A stretch of DNA of 64,000 nt, taken from the NCBI GenBank assembly GCA_963920665.1, contig OY987267.1:16430001-16494000 (forward strand). The letters are read 5' to 3'. The stretch is from Straminergon stramineum. Lineage: Eukaryota; Streptophyta; Bryopsida; Hypnales; Calliergonaceae. Of the stretch, positions 35,831 through 47,879 are shown in pieces. Under the pieces are notes generated by a model. That model was not told where the DNA came from. It did not search any database and was given only the letters and a program-made list of their open reading frames with translations. The position numbers and the translations under genes were made by a program. The first letter of the stretch is position 1. Each line of letters begins with the position of its first letter.

Positions 35831-36880
35831 CGAGGATGTTACTTGCAATTGTGAGGGATGGAGAAATGAGTTTCGATTTGCGGAGTGGTTAAGAGGTGAT
35901 GTGGCTAGAGAGCTTTAGAGTCATGTGGCCAGGAGCTAGTTGCAGTTCCGTTTTTAGCGGATTTTTACCTCGCACGCTCGTATTTAAAGTTTTCGAGTGA
36001 TTATTTAAGGTTTTCGTTTGATCGCTTTCAAATATTTTTTTGCTGATTGATGAACAAAATTTTTGTTGGAGTTGATACCCGGTTGTGTATGTGGAAGTGT
36101 CCACTTTCTTTATGTATTTGACAGTGTCGCGGGATTTGTTTGCGAATTGAGTGAGGCTTTCAAATATGGTTAAAAATCTTGGTATGAGGAGAGGTCTTTG
36201 TGAAACCAGCGCCTGAGCGTTCTCAGATACTTCGTTTAGGTTGTTCTGCTGCTTATTCTTTGCGCGAAGTGTTTTGCGACGGTATACATGATTGATTGCC
36301 TTGCTAAGGTTCATTGGAGCACGGGCTTTTACCGCCTCTCGCATTCGTGGGGCTGCGATGTTAGTTCCGGTTTTATTTCCCTGAGAGTGGTGAAATTTTT
36401 GAGAGAGGGAAGAGAGACCCTCGAGCTGGTGGAAGTATGAATTTTCAAATTAAATTTCTATTGAATTTGATCCGCTGATCTACCGCAAGCTCGCTTCTCA
36501 GATATCGCTTTGGTTGTCATTTCTTGTATATGAACCTGCGATATATTGAAGTTTCTCTTCTCATGAGGGAAATGAAAGTAGCAGATGAGGAGAATTTTAG
36601 CATTTTGTGAGGGGCGGGGGTTACTTGAACACATGTGGTTGCTGCTATTGTCGTTTTGGTCAAATGTCATGGGCAATTCTTAAAGACAGAAATCTCTGTC
36701 TTAATGCTTATGTTCTTTCCCTCCTGACAAATCATGATGGAACAGGTGTCCCATGGAGAGCATGGAGTGATGTGGCCAGTGGATATCAGTGCGCACTGCG
36801 CTTTTTTTTCTGTTCACGTGCGAACGCTCAGCGGTGCCTGTGCCAGTTGATGGTGTGAGATGCTATGCGGTTGAGCCAAT

Positions 36881-38655
36881 ATGTCTGTCGACAATTCATG
36901 TTCGTGTAGTTCGTCAAATGAAGACGTGAGTACTCTATGAACTTGATCGAGTCTCCGAAGTTGTCTCCGAAATCAGTTTTCAGCGTTGCTTCAGTTGTCG
37001 CGAGGTTCACCTGGATCAAGATAGTGTCGTTTATACACCAGTGAATTTTATGGAAGTTTGCTGTTGGTCATCACTTGCTCAGTATGCATGCCCCAGTGAG
37101 ATAGTCACCTTGATCACAAGGACAAGGTAGTTTCATTTGGTTTTATTTTCCTCCTCTATTTGTGTATACTTGGTGTACTAAATGCTCTCCTGATTGATAC
37201 AAAGTCACTGCCTTCATCCACTGTCAGACTACTTCGCTGATTGAGACCTAAGTTATACTTTATTTCTTATTGTACTTTTTATATCTCTCACCTTTAGAAT
37301 AAAAACGAGATTCTACCTGGAACATTTGTATATAAGAAGTTTACATCAATGCAGGCATAATTACAAATTAAATTCTTTAACGAGGTTCGGAATTTGGATT
37401 GTTTGCAGGTTGCTGATTCCTTAGCAGACGAGCGGCCGAAGCTCTTGGAGGGCATTGGGTCGGCTGTAGTGTCACTCACGTGTTATGTACTCCGGAAGAG
37501 TAGACACTTGCCATTTCTTGTGGGACCTATGATAGGTGCGGTGGAAGATATCGTGACCCCTCGTATTCAACCTCTAGCTGTCAAAGCGGGAACTGAAGGC
37601 CTGTATCTGCTATCTCTCGCAGATGTGAAGGTATTTTGGCATTCGTAGTCACTGCAGTGCATTGCCCTAAGTCGTTGTGGAAGTATTGGGGCTGGTTCAT
37701 CTTTTTAAGGAGAAAGTTGATCATTACTTGCAGAACGTAGATCATATACAGCTGAAGGTTACTGTCGAAGATATCTTTGGTCCATTTTTAGTAGTGCTTG
37801 TGTTCATGATCATTGTGAGAATTTTGTACAATTGTTTTGTTGTGCTTCACAAATTCTAGGCCTCTTCCTTACAAAGAAAATCGTATTTTTCAGTTATATT
37901 ATCTGGGGGAGATTGCAATGGATAAGGTTCCATTTCTATCAGGCTTTGTCAGTAATGCGAAGGGCGTTCACAGCATGTTTGAGCAGGCTACAACCGTTAC
38001 CTCCTATGTCTATGAGCAGGTTTGTAAGCGTGGTATGCTTGGTGGTGCTGCGAATACCTGGGTGAAGTATGAAGTGACGGTGAAATCCAAGTCGGCTGAT
38101 ACACTGAAGTTTGTGAAAAGGCTACCTCTTCTGGGCGCTTTTGTACCAGTTATTTATATAGTTGGTACTCCTATCGCATCGGCTATCTCCAGCTGGCTTG
38201 TTAAGCACAGTGAAGCCCAGGATAGGCACCTTGTTTTTCACGAGGTTCGTTTACTGGATGACGATACGGATTTGAATGATGGTTTGGAGGGAAAACCCCT
38301 TTTTGTGGTCGATAGTGGAGCTGAGGATAGTCTCCGTGCGGTCACACAGAAGATAAGCTCTGAAATTAACTTTGCCGACCGCAGTTTGAACCCTGAAAGC
38401 TCTGAATCCAGTACACATCCTGAGACTGTTAAAAAGTCCGATTTATTTGAAGAAGTTGAAGAATCGAAATCTGTCGGCGTTGGAGCTGATGACAAGGGGA
38501 AGTCAACCGTTATGACTGTTGCTCCTGTAAGCACCGATGAAGATTCAGATGACGAGCTGAGTGTGTTGTTTGACGCGGGCTGGAGTGTGGGAAAGATTAG
38601 CCCGCCACGGAAGATTTCTATGGAGTCGAAGCCAAGGAAAACAGGGTGGTGGTGA
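36881..38655 (+). CDS. REF/SRPP-like lipid-droplet protein with acidic C-terminal extension
   Basis: REF/SRPP proteins coat plant lipid droplets, or rubber particles in latex plants. Proposed exons are 36881-36925, 37409-37630, 37710-37757 and 37894-38655, all phase 0, giving 358 residues. The first exon is chosen because its ATG follows an in-frame stop (36872-36874) and it ends at a perfect GTGAGT donor; it is the least certain. The family resemblance covers about residues 18-210. It includes the VEDIVTPRIQPL block, a KVDHYLQNVDH segment (family KVDESV..LDR) and the RLPLLG..VPVIY segment, which parallels LPLFPQVAQVVVPTAAY. Beyond 211 is an acidic, serine-rich tail of about 148 residues with EDSDDELSVLF and a terminal KPRKTGWW, which typical members of 200-250 residues lack. 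Confidence 0.68.
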
Positions 38656-39493
38656 GATCAGGAGATATAAGATTCGGTTGAAATAGCATTCACCTTGATA
38701 TTATCATCTATTGCCCCATGTATTTATAATACCTGGAATCTTTGCATTCAGTGAGGATAGCTACGGAAGACTTCCCGGTGTACTGTACATTAGTAGCAAG
38801 TGAACAACTCAAAGCTTATTTAATTCTAGGATATCTGCTTCCATTAGGTGAAGTTGGTGGGTGTTTGGCAAGATCAAGTCAAGCGGCGTGGTTATTATGG
38901 GAGATCTGTATCCAGCACGTTTCACTTCCTCTATGTGATTCAGAACTCTGCAATATTTATCCAACTATTTTACACAAGTTATGAAACAGGAATTTAGACG
39001 AGAGGCGATGACAGAAGAAAATTGTCCTGGCAATCAGTAACTTAGGAATAGTGAACTTTGGATCTGTACTTGCTTGGACTCGCATTTATAGGTCATTTAT
39101 AGATAGAGGAGAGGGACGTGGAGCTTTAGCTGAAATCCACACAAGTGTTCTATCCTACACTCTTTCATGTAAATATTGGATACCCTTATTGATAATTAAG
39201 TTATACTCGCCCACTTTCATTCTTATAATTTTGGTCATTGATTCTGTTACATATCAATCTCTTTTTAAATAAATTAAGGGATGTCAGACCTCGCAATTCT
39301 TTGCAATCAGTGCTCTCGGATTCATTTTCTGGAGGTAAAAGAAGTTTATCAAAATCTGTGTGAAGGCAATTAAAATACTTATGGAATAGTAAAAAAATTC
39401 TAAAAGGCAGCTAACAAATGGTGTATGAACATTTTTTTAACAAGAGAAGTCCAAGTTTTCACAAAAGAAGTTTAACATGACGAATGATTTGTG
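38656..39493. other. 3' flank of the REF/SRPP-like gene
   Basis: Probably 3' UTR followed by AT-rich spacer. No other gene recognised. Confidence 0.4.
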
Positions 39494-39497
39494 TTAA

Positions 39498-39719
39498 CCC
39501 AGTAAGGACGCTGTGGACCAGAGTGGTCCGATGGATGACAGAGAACTCTCGCATGTGAGACAGAAATGCCATTGTTCATCCTTGAAATTTTGTGCAAAAA
39601 GGGGGAGGTCTTGCACAGTAGTATGACCTCCAATGATTCCTTTCGGATTTTTTAAAGTAGATGATTCACATTGTTTTAAAAAAGAAGATTTCCACAGAAA
39701 CCAACTTGTCCTTACAGGG
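39498..39719 (-). mobile_element. TTAA-flanked MITE, family C, reverse copy heading the array
   Basis: TTAA at 39494-39497 and 39720-39723. The ends CCCAGTAAGGAC and (reverse-complemented) CCCTGTAAGGAC match at 11 of 12 positions. The 222-bp interior aligns with 57959-58180, for example GATGACA.(A)GAA.TCTCG and TTTTTTAAAGTAGATGAT. Confidence 0.82.
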
Positions 39720-39737
39720 TTAACCCTTAACCCTTAA

Positions 39738-39979
39738 CCCCTCAAGATCCAAGGAGCCTCTTTTGGGCCTCTCACTTGTTCTACAGGTCAAAGTTATAAC
39801 TTTATTTCTCTACATTCTAAATAGTATATCTAAGTGAATTTCAGGTTATGATGTTCTTGTTGATCAGGGAAGTTCAAAAGTACAATTTTCATCATGTAAT
39901 AAGCTTGTTGTACAATGCATACTATCAATCAAAGTTCAAACTGATAGAAAAGTACAAAAATTGCTTGGGCCTTGAGGGG
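39738..39979 (+). mobile_element. TTAA-flanked MITE, family D
   Basis: 242 bp between TTAA at 39734-39737 and 39980-39983. The left end CCCCTCAAGATCCAAG and right end (reverse-complemented) CCCCTCAAGGCCCAAG match at 14 of 16 positions. Between this and the preceding element the site reads TTAACCCTTAACCCTTAA. Confidence 0.82.
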
Positions 39980-39983
39980 TTAA

Positions 39984-40201
39984 CCCTTGAATGTTGGGCT
40001 GGTGACCGTGGAAATCAACCATTTTGGAACCGTGTGACATCATCCACTTTAGAAAAGTAGACATATTCATTGGGCGTACGACTGTAGAAGATCTTCCCTT
40101 TCCACCCCTATTTCCGAGGATGAATAGTTGCAATTATGTCCTACATAGGAGAATTCCTTGTCATTCATCAGACAATAATTGTTCGCCGTGTTGTTCAAGG
40201 G
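39984..40201 (+). mobile_element. TTAA-flanked MITE, family C, array copy 1
   Basis: Starts CCCTTGAATGTTGGGCTGG directly after the TTAA (39980-39983) shared with family D, and ends ..TTCAAGGG before TTAA at 40202-40205. 218 bp. Confidence 0.82.
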
Positions 40202-40205
40202 TTAA

Positions 40206-40416
40206 AGGACGGACTTGTGATTGTGGAAATCATCCCTTTGAAACCGTGCGATATCATCTACCTTCAAAAAACCAAAATATTCAGTGGAGGTCAAACCATT
40301 GTAGAAGATCTCCCCTTTCTGCACAAAATTCCAAGGATGAATAGTTGCACTTTTGTCCCACACATAAAGATATTATCATCCATTGGACACTAAATGTCCA
40401 TGTCAACATTATTAGG
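40206..40416 (+). mobile_element. TTAA-flanked MITE, family C, array copy 2
   Basis: Shares TTAA 40202-40205 with the previous copy and ends before TTAA 40417-40420. The terminal CCC is lost (AGGACGGACTTG), but the interior GTGGAAATCATCCC..GATATCATCTACC follows the family. Confidence 0.7.
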
Positions 40417-40420
40417 TTAA

Positions 40421-40642
40421 CCCTTAAATGATGGATTGGTGACCATGGAAATCATCCCTTTTGGAATCTTGTGACATCATCTACTTTTAAGAAACCAAAA
40501 ATATTCATTGGAGGTCAAACTATTGTATAAGATCTCTCCTTTTTGCACAAAATTCCAAGGATGAACAATTGCACTTCTATTCTACCTAGGAAGATTCTTT
40601 GCCATCCATTAGACAAAAAATGTTCTCAACGTCATTTAAGGA
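40421..40642 (+). mobile_element. TTAA-flanked MITE, family C, array copy 3
   Basis: Starts CCCTTAAATGATGG after TTAA 40417-40420. The right end is decayed to ..TTTAAGGA followed by CTAA. The interior closely follows copy 2. Confidence 0.72.
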
Positions 40643-40646
40643 CTAA

Positions 40647-40839
40647 CTCTAAATTGCCAAATTGATTAGTGTGAATCATTTGCTTAAAAAAAACAAGAGC
40701 ACTCATTGAAGGTCAAACTATTGTGCAAGACCTCCCATTGTCATAAAAAATTCCAAGTATGAACATTTGCACTTTTTTTTAAATAGAAAAATTCTCTATC
40801 ATCCATCATATGCGTAGTATCTGTAGTGACATTACATAG
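40647..40839 (+). mobile_element. Decayed family C MITE, array copy 4
   Basis: Both ends have lost the CCC/GGG, but the interior still reads ATTCCAAGTATGAACATTTGCACTT and TTGAAGGTCAAACTATTG. A TTAA remains at 40840-40843. Confidence 0.55.
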
Positions 40840-40843
40840 TTAA

Positions 40844-41948
40844 AGGACATTTTATGTTTTTGTTTAGTCCAACTTCATTATTTTACTATATTGAAATAAA
40901 ATTTTCAAAATTTTGGTATTTTTTTTAGTTAGTAATATATATCCAAAAATTTCATTCATTTTTCCTAATGAAAAACATTAAAATGCAGTGGTTTATTTTA
41001 TGCTTTCAAGATGCTACCTTCAAAGTGCCACCAAAATTATAATTTTCACATTTTGGGAAAAAATTAGAATGGAATAAAAAGAAGAACTTTCAAACATAGA
41101 ATCATTTACGATACTTTCATAATACACATAGTGAAAAGATTATTAGGTAACAACTATATTAATGAGTGGAACTTATTAGCTAAATTAGTGCCGTCTAAAA
41201 TCACATGATGAATATACAAAGGTACTATGGTTTACATCTATATTCTAACATACTATTCAGTAATGCACATAGTTTAGTTCACATGCAAAATTATTACAAA
41301 TGGACTATTGGATATTTAAATAGGTTCTCATGAAGTCAATTTTGAATGAAAATGTTCTGTTTTTTCTATGTAAGGCGTGGAAATGTATTCTAGGCACTAA
41401 AGGAATACATATTTTTCCCAATGAGATATTCAAATCAAGAACTATTATGCTCCAAGTTTTTGCCCAAGACTAGAAACTTTAGGTAGCATGTGCAACATAT
41501 ATCTTCTACTTCTAAAACTTGTCAAGGGTGTTGAAAACATGACATAGTAGGCAATGATTAAAAAAAATTTAAAAGAAAAAATCTAGAGCAAGAAATGAAG
41601 TACAAAATTAGTCTAATTTGCTCATTTTGTCAACCAATGCCCAAAGTTGTTTTTCCTTCTAACTTGAAATGCTATATTCTTGCAATCTAAGTGGTCAAAC
41701 ATTCGAGTATAATTTTGTACAATTGCATTTAATATTTTTTCAATATTCTAAAAGATGATAGTTGACAATTTAGGCTTGAAATGTATTCAAATCCTTCAAG
41801 TATAAAGTTACATTTCAAAACAAGGTGTTCAAATCTAATTGATCAACTTATTTATATATGTAATACCTTAAATGAGACTATTTATTTATTTATTTTATTT
41901 TTTATCTAGACTTCATTTCCAAGGTAAAGGTCAAGAATGGAGATAAGA
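40844..41948. other. AT-rich intergenic DNA with a family A-like fragment
   Basis: Around 41640-41830 the text TATTCTTGCAATCTAAGTGG resembles the right half of the long TTAA elements. No gene recognised. Confidence 0.35.
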
Positions 41949-41952
41949 TTAA

Positions 41953-42191
41953 CCCTTGAGCACCCAGAGCATGTTTACTAAAATTGAGACCCTTCCGAAC
42001 ACATTCTAATCAAATTATCACCCAAAATGAGATCCATAAAAATCAATTGTAGTAATCAGTAGTAGAGACAAGTCTAGAGCTGGGGGAAAGGACAAATGAT
42101 TTCAGTGTATCGTTGAAAAGATTATGATAGTCAAACATAACAACCTTTCATTTGGGGGAGGACAAATTTGAGGCACTAGGGTGTTCAAGGG
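41953..42191 (+). mobile_element. TTAA-flanked MITE, family F
   Basis: 239 bp between TTAA at 41949-41952 and 42192-42195. The ends CCCTTGAGCACCC and (reverse-complemented) CCCTTGAACACCC match at 12 of 13 positions. The interior differs from families C and D. Confidence 0.8.
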
Positions 42192-42864
42192 TTAAAGAAG
42201 TTTCTTGAAATTCCAAGCTTCAATTCATAGGAAACTTGTGAAGTAATATCTAGACTAGGTAGTATTTTAGATATTTAGATGCTTTGTTATTAGAAAGGAA
42301 TATAAAACCATGTAAGTTACAAAAATTGGATTATATTTCTAATATGAAGTGCATGTGATTTGAACAAACCAACAACTACCGTTGCCATATCTTATAATTA
42401 ATTGAATCTCATAATTTGGCATGTAGAGGAATAATGGCCATGGATTCTTGGGGCATCTTTATTAAAGTATTGATGATTAATAGGAGTGGCTAAGATTTCA
42501 TGTGGATGTGTAGATTCAATAATTGGTCTTGAGATCTTGAATTTCAAATATTATTTTTATTTTTCCTAGTTATGCTAATCAATTAGAGAATTGGATACAA
42601 TGGAGTGTGAAAAGACACAATTAATCCAAGTAGTCATTGTTTCATGTGAACTTGAGTGAGTGTGGTTGCAGTTTGGATCTAGAAAGCTAGGTTGAAAAGA
42701 GTTGTTTTTGAGAATTGAAAGGCCAAGTTGGAATAGTAGTAGAAAAATCAACTTCCAAATTAACAAAAAGGTGTTGATTTTTTTTGTTGATTTGGACACT
42801 ATTCAACCATGAATTATTCATTTTTTTCTTCATTTTTTTGTTGATTTGGATAGCTACAAAAAAT

Positions 42865-43045
42865 TAGAAAAAAAAAATTAGAACATTGGCCAATTGGAAG
42901 TCAACACCTGGTAGGCTACCATGTAAATAGTGGTAAAATTGCACCTAGATAGCCCCGCCAGACAAGCGGGACAAGTGCACGAAGGTTTGAACCTTGCATC
43001 TCAAGGTCGGGATCCAAGAGCCACAGCCATTGCACCATACATAAT
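42865..43045 (-). mobile_element. tRNA-derived SINE-like element
   Basis: The minus strand carries an A-box-like TGGTGCAATGG (43037-43027) and, 33 bases on, a B-box-like GGTTCAAACC (42993-42984), the spacing of a tRNA-type RNA polymerase III promoter. A run of ten T on this strand at about 42878-42869 could terminate the transcript. The fold does not make a proper tRNA, so a SINE is more likely. Its ends are approximate. Confidence 0.5.
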
Positions 43046-43393
43046 TCCAACTGAAGTGATTACATTAGATAGAAGTTTTGATTTGTTTAGTTTCTATTTA
43101 CTTGTATTAAATCAACAAACTTTAGAGGTAATTTTCTCACTTACGGTATGTCCATTTTCAACAAAAAAATTTGGAAAAGTTTTGTACTTTAGTTTACTTT
43201 TATTGGTAAACATTTCATTTTAATCTAAGGTATTATTTATATTTGGCAAGTATTTTCTTAAGAAGTAGCTTATCTTGAATTCACACTTCTTCTATAAATG
43301 AACACTTAAAATTTGAATAGATTAGAATTTATAATTAAAAGTCTTTAGAATTTAGAAATTAAATAATGAAAAATTTTAGAATTTGAATTTTGA

Positions 43394-43720
43394 CCCCTAA
43401 TGGATCAACTAGCCTTTTTTGACAATGTAGGTAGCATTTAGGGTCATATATTTACAAATGGATGTTTAATTGTTTTCCCTTTGGAATTTTTACATAGCAT
43501 ATGGCCCAAGGGTATCTTGAAAGAGTAAAATTTTTTATAACTCTTATTACATCATTAAAAAATTATTGTATGATGTATAGGTATGTTTTTTTGCTATGAG
43601 AGCTAATTGGACAAATCCAAATATTCTTTTTAAAGAAATAGGAATTTGAAATTGGTTTTCAAGAATAATATTCTTATGAAAAGTTTTGAATATAATCAAA
43701 TTATTTGAACCATATCAATT
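43394..43720 (+). mobile_element. Truncated family A element
   Basis: CCCCTAATGGATCAAC follows a decayed TTGA site. Similarity to the left third of family A continues through AACTCTTATTAC..ATTAAAAAATTATTGTATGAT and AAAAGTTTTGAA, then ends with no right terminus. Confidence 0.5.
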
Positions 43721-45617
43721 TATATAGATTGAGTACTTTAGATTTGAATAATTCTATTGAATATTTTAATTTGAATTAGGAACTCTTAAAATTTAATTCT
43801 TACACAATTTGAGAACTTGTGTATTATCAAATTATGTGATGAAAATTTAAATCAGATTTTAAATTTGATTAGTATTCAAAATCAAATTCAAAATCAAACT
43901 ATACTCTACAAAAATTTGAATAGAGTTTGATCTCTAAATTCATGTTTTTCAAAAGATTTCAAAAGATTTTAGAATATTCCAAATGTCCCAAAAAGATTCA
44001 TAAAAGATTTTTAAGGCTTCTTAAAGATTCAACACAAATTTGTTGATTTGGATGTTGTATTATGTGAGCCCCAATTTGTCACTAGGGCCTCATAGTTTTT
44101 CTTTATTTTGAATCTTGCAATTTAGGAGTTAGTAAGATGCAAAATATTGGAAAAGAACATAAGGCCAAAATAGGTTGTGACATACCAAAGTAGGTATTTG
44201 GTTTTAAATAGGGTTTTAGGTCTAAAACACCTTAGATGCTCACATGTGCATAGGTTAAAATCCAAACCAATGGAAGTTAGAAGGTTTGAGTGATGTTGTC
44301 TTAAATAGCCAAACCTACTAAGCCAATGACCTAGTTTAGCTAAGATTGAGCCGAGAGAAATCTTGTGAGATCCCTAGGATAGATCTCATTTTCCCCATTC
44401 TAGCGACAAAACCCATTAGATGAGATTTGAGGAAGAAAGGGGGTCATCTCAAGCTTATTCTCCATGTTGTTCTTGCAGCAATGAGGGCACAATTGACTGC
44501 TATCAACCATTATAAATACTAAAAAAATTTGCCCTAAAATTGCAAAAAAAGTTGAATAAATTTTTAAAATTTTTTTAAAAATTAAAAAAAAAATTGATGT
44601 GGTTGCCTTTTTACCACATCAACACACTGAAGTGGCACAATTCACCGAGTTCTCCACTATTGGGAACTCATAGTCTTTTATTGGGGCCAGATCTCTTCTA
44701 ATGTTAGAAACTTCAATTGTTAGCATTGCAAGGGTTACCACATCAAAATAGGCATGTAGAGGAATCTGCAACCCATGGATGTTGATCTAGAGTCAAGAGC
44801 ATGCTAGGTGATTCAAAGTGAAGTCCATTCGCCAAGATTTCCTTGTATGTGAAAGATTCCCTATTTCACAAGTATCTAGCAAGGGGTGGGATTTACCCCC
44901 CTCCCCATTCCTACATGTGCAAAGTAAAAATATGAGCTTGCATGACCATTGTGGGATTCCATGAGAGGTCCCAAAAAAAGTTCAGAATTTTCTAACTTGC
45001 AGACATACCCTTTCCGGTCGGTCAACTACCAAAATCCATGAAATTTCAAGAAATTTCCCGGAGGGTGATAAAATCTCACGAGGATAGATTTTTTTGTGTT
45101 AATAACACACTTTGACAAGTTCCAAGACATTATGATAGTGGGAGGTACCCAAACTAGGAGGTTCTCTCCAATTTAAATGACGTAGCAATATTTGTGGGGA
45201 GTTGACTGGCATCTCGAGAGCATACGGAATTGAAACAAAGTCAACAAAGGTTCTTCTCTTACCCCCTTGGACCTTCCAAACCACCCTAGACAATTACCTT
45301 TCTCAGAAAGGCAACCTCCAAAAGTTAGATTTTCAATATTTTTTTGACTAAAGTTGACATTGGGTTTTGATGGATTTTTATGCAAAAGGGAAAAGGGAGG
45401 GGTTTTATACTTCATTAAAAATGATCTTTAGGAGCCAATGGCGGAATTTGTTTGCAAATTGGAGTTAATCTCCAAAAGTTAGAAATTAGACCAACATAGG
45501 AGCTAAGAAGTCAACCCCATAGGTGTAGATGAAAATCTAGTGAAGATCTAGGATTCCTATCTTTGGAATGGAGTTCTCAATTTTAACCTTAGAGAGGACG
45601 TGGGGTGCCCAACCGCC

Positions 45618-45625
45618 TATAAAAA
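45618..45625 (+). promoter_or_regulatory. TATA-box-like site without an assigned gene
   Basis: TATAAAAA is preceded by GGGTGCCCAACCGCC and followed about 15 bases on by CTTCTCTCAAACC, a layout like a pol II core promoter or an LTR U3-R junction. No coding sequence follows. A possible LTR spanning TGTGAC (44176) to GTCACA (46070) has non-matching flanks (TAGGT and AGTCT). Confidence 0.3.
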
Positions 45626-46089
45626 GGGCACCCTTCTCTCAAACCACCTCCATTTTGTATTTGGGTCCAATTTGTGTTGGAACTTTTAGCGTTTTAGCCA
45701 GAAACCTTAGTGGTGCTTATTTTCTTGTCATTTTTGTCTTTTATTAGTCATTTGCAAGTTTGTTGAGGTCTTGAGGTCCCTTTGTAGCTTGTGTCTTTTT
45801 GTTTTGTTGTTGCTAAGTCTTGTGTATATTTTTGGTTGTTTGTTTCAGGTTTGCTCAAGTCTTGAGTACCTAGTTCTTCTAACCTTAGAGAAGTGTGGTT
45901 GTCTTCTTCAGTTGGATCTTGTCATGTCTTTTGGAGGTCTTGTGGGTGTCTATTTGTCCTTGTACTAATCCTAGAGCCACCCCCCACTGTACCTTTGTAA
46001 TGCTACTTTGGGGGGCCTTTAGTTTATTTTAAGTCTCGTACTAACCATTGCCATACTAACTTGCGTCACAAGTCTTTGGATATGTCCTA

Positions 46090-46823
46090 GGGTGATTGCA
46101 AGAAACACTTGTCCTATTTCTTGTCTTCTTGCCTTTGGACAAGTGGTTTTGTGCTCATAACTTTGGCATCCTTAGTTTGTTTGGTGTGAAATTTGGAAAG
46201 AAGCTAGATGCTAAAGTTTCAGATATTCCATAATTTTTTCAAATTTAAAAAAAATTATTTTACTATTTTTAACCTACCCCCGATTGGATGTCTATTTTGG
46301 CCATTGGGGGGTGGGGGTGGGGGTTAGTACTATTTTTGAACCAAAAATGCGAATCGAAAGCCACAAATTAGATATGTTGGAGGTGTACTACCTTTTCAAA
46401 GACTAACGAAGAGATATTTTTGTAAAAATAGCAACATGTCGGTTGCACATATGGGGTCAAAGTGACCTTCCTTTGCGCGAAGGCTACAAAGAGGGAAAAA
46501 ATTTCCTACATGAATTTTTTGGTGCATTGGGAGTGCAATCTTCTCTAGCAAAATGGATTATTTTATGAATTTTTTAAAGAATTTTTTTTGAATTACTAAA
46601 AATGAAAAAGTTAGCAAACCCTTCTTTTGCTATTTTTTGATGCCAGTGGCTTCTGTAGTACTGTATAGTACTCTGTAGTATTGCAGAGTACAAAATCAAT
46701 GGTTCAAATTTACAGGCGCATTGTTGACGCACGAAATTGATAGGTCTTTGAAGTACTACAAGTACTACAACCAAAAACTGTGATTTTGATCAAAAAATGT
46801 GAAGTGTTTCTTGCAATCACCCC
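46090..46823 (+). mobile_element. Terminal-inverted-repeat element K, CTA target duplication
   Basis: The left end GGGTGATTGCAAGAAACACT is mirrored by AGTGTTTCTTGCAATCACCC at the right, about 20 bases with no internal mismatch apart from extra terminal G/C. CTA flanks both sides. 734 bp, non-coding. The superfamily is uncertain; a 3-bp duplication would fit PIF/Harbinger or CACTA. Confidence 0.68.
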
Positions 46824-47879
46824 CTAGTCCCTATAGTCAACTAACCTTGTTTGAACTTTGCACATGGTATTGTAGGTTCCATTGGGACAGTGAAACTTTG
46901 GACCTCTAGGTCAAAAAAGTCTTAGATTGTGTGTTAAAAGTCTTACCAACAATAAAGCTTTGAACTTTGAGGCAATTTCTAGTCTTAGATTTGATATTAA
47001 ACCAAAATTTACAACGAAGCTTTGAACTTACTTGGTGTCGTGAAGATTGCGGTTGGTCCAGAAAAGCATGAGGCTTTTGGTTGTGATAATGTTTGTTTGT
47101 ATTTTATCAATAATCCAAATAGAAATTTAATTATTTATTTAAAATATCAACCTCTCAAAATCTTTATACTAAACTTTAAACCCTCAAAACTTGGATGATA
47201 CATGGTAGCACTTGAATCTCTCTCAAGTTTGGCTACTACATCATGGCAAGTTCTAAAGCAAAACCCAAATGTAACCCTTGACAATTTGTTTATTGCCTCC
47301 TCTCATACCTCCTTCCCTATCATTATCATATATATCTCATCTCTCCTACTATAACCCCCTATATCATAATTATTTTCAATTCTCCCCTTATTGCCTTTAT
47401 ATATTAATTTTAGTATATTAATAAAAGTAAAAGAAATTAGAAAACTACAAGCTAACTAAAAAAATAACTACCAATCAACCTTTGACTTAAACCTAACTTG
47501 TAATTATAGAACTAATATTAAAACATATAGATGTCTAATTTTAACTAATAGACGGCCCACATCACAACACTGGTGTTCATCTCTGAAGTTTAGTTTTCAA
47601 AACATCTTGGAAATAAATCAAAGTTTAGTATCCAAAAGTTAAACAAGAGATTTTAGTGATTTGAGTCCCAAGTGTCCCTCCAAGTCGACTTTGGCTAAGT
47701 CTCTAGTTCCTACAAGTTTAAGATACTTTAGGACCATGTGTCCTTGAAACCCCATTTAGCCAAGTCCTAAATCCCCATGTTTTAATGCTATAGAGTCCAA
47801 ATGTTAATTCAAAAAACCCAACACTAAAGCACTAGCACCCCAAATTGAACTAGTAGACTTGAGAGGGTTGAGTATCAGG

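Noticed and set aside
39720..39741. CCCTTAA repeats resembling telomeric DNA
   Set aside because: Only three units, and each TTAA is a border of a TTAA-flanked element; plant telomeres use CCCTAAA.
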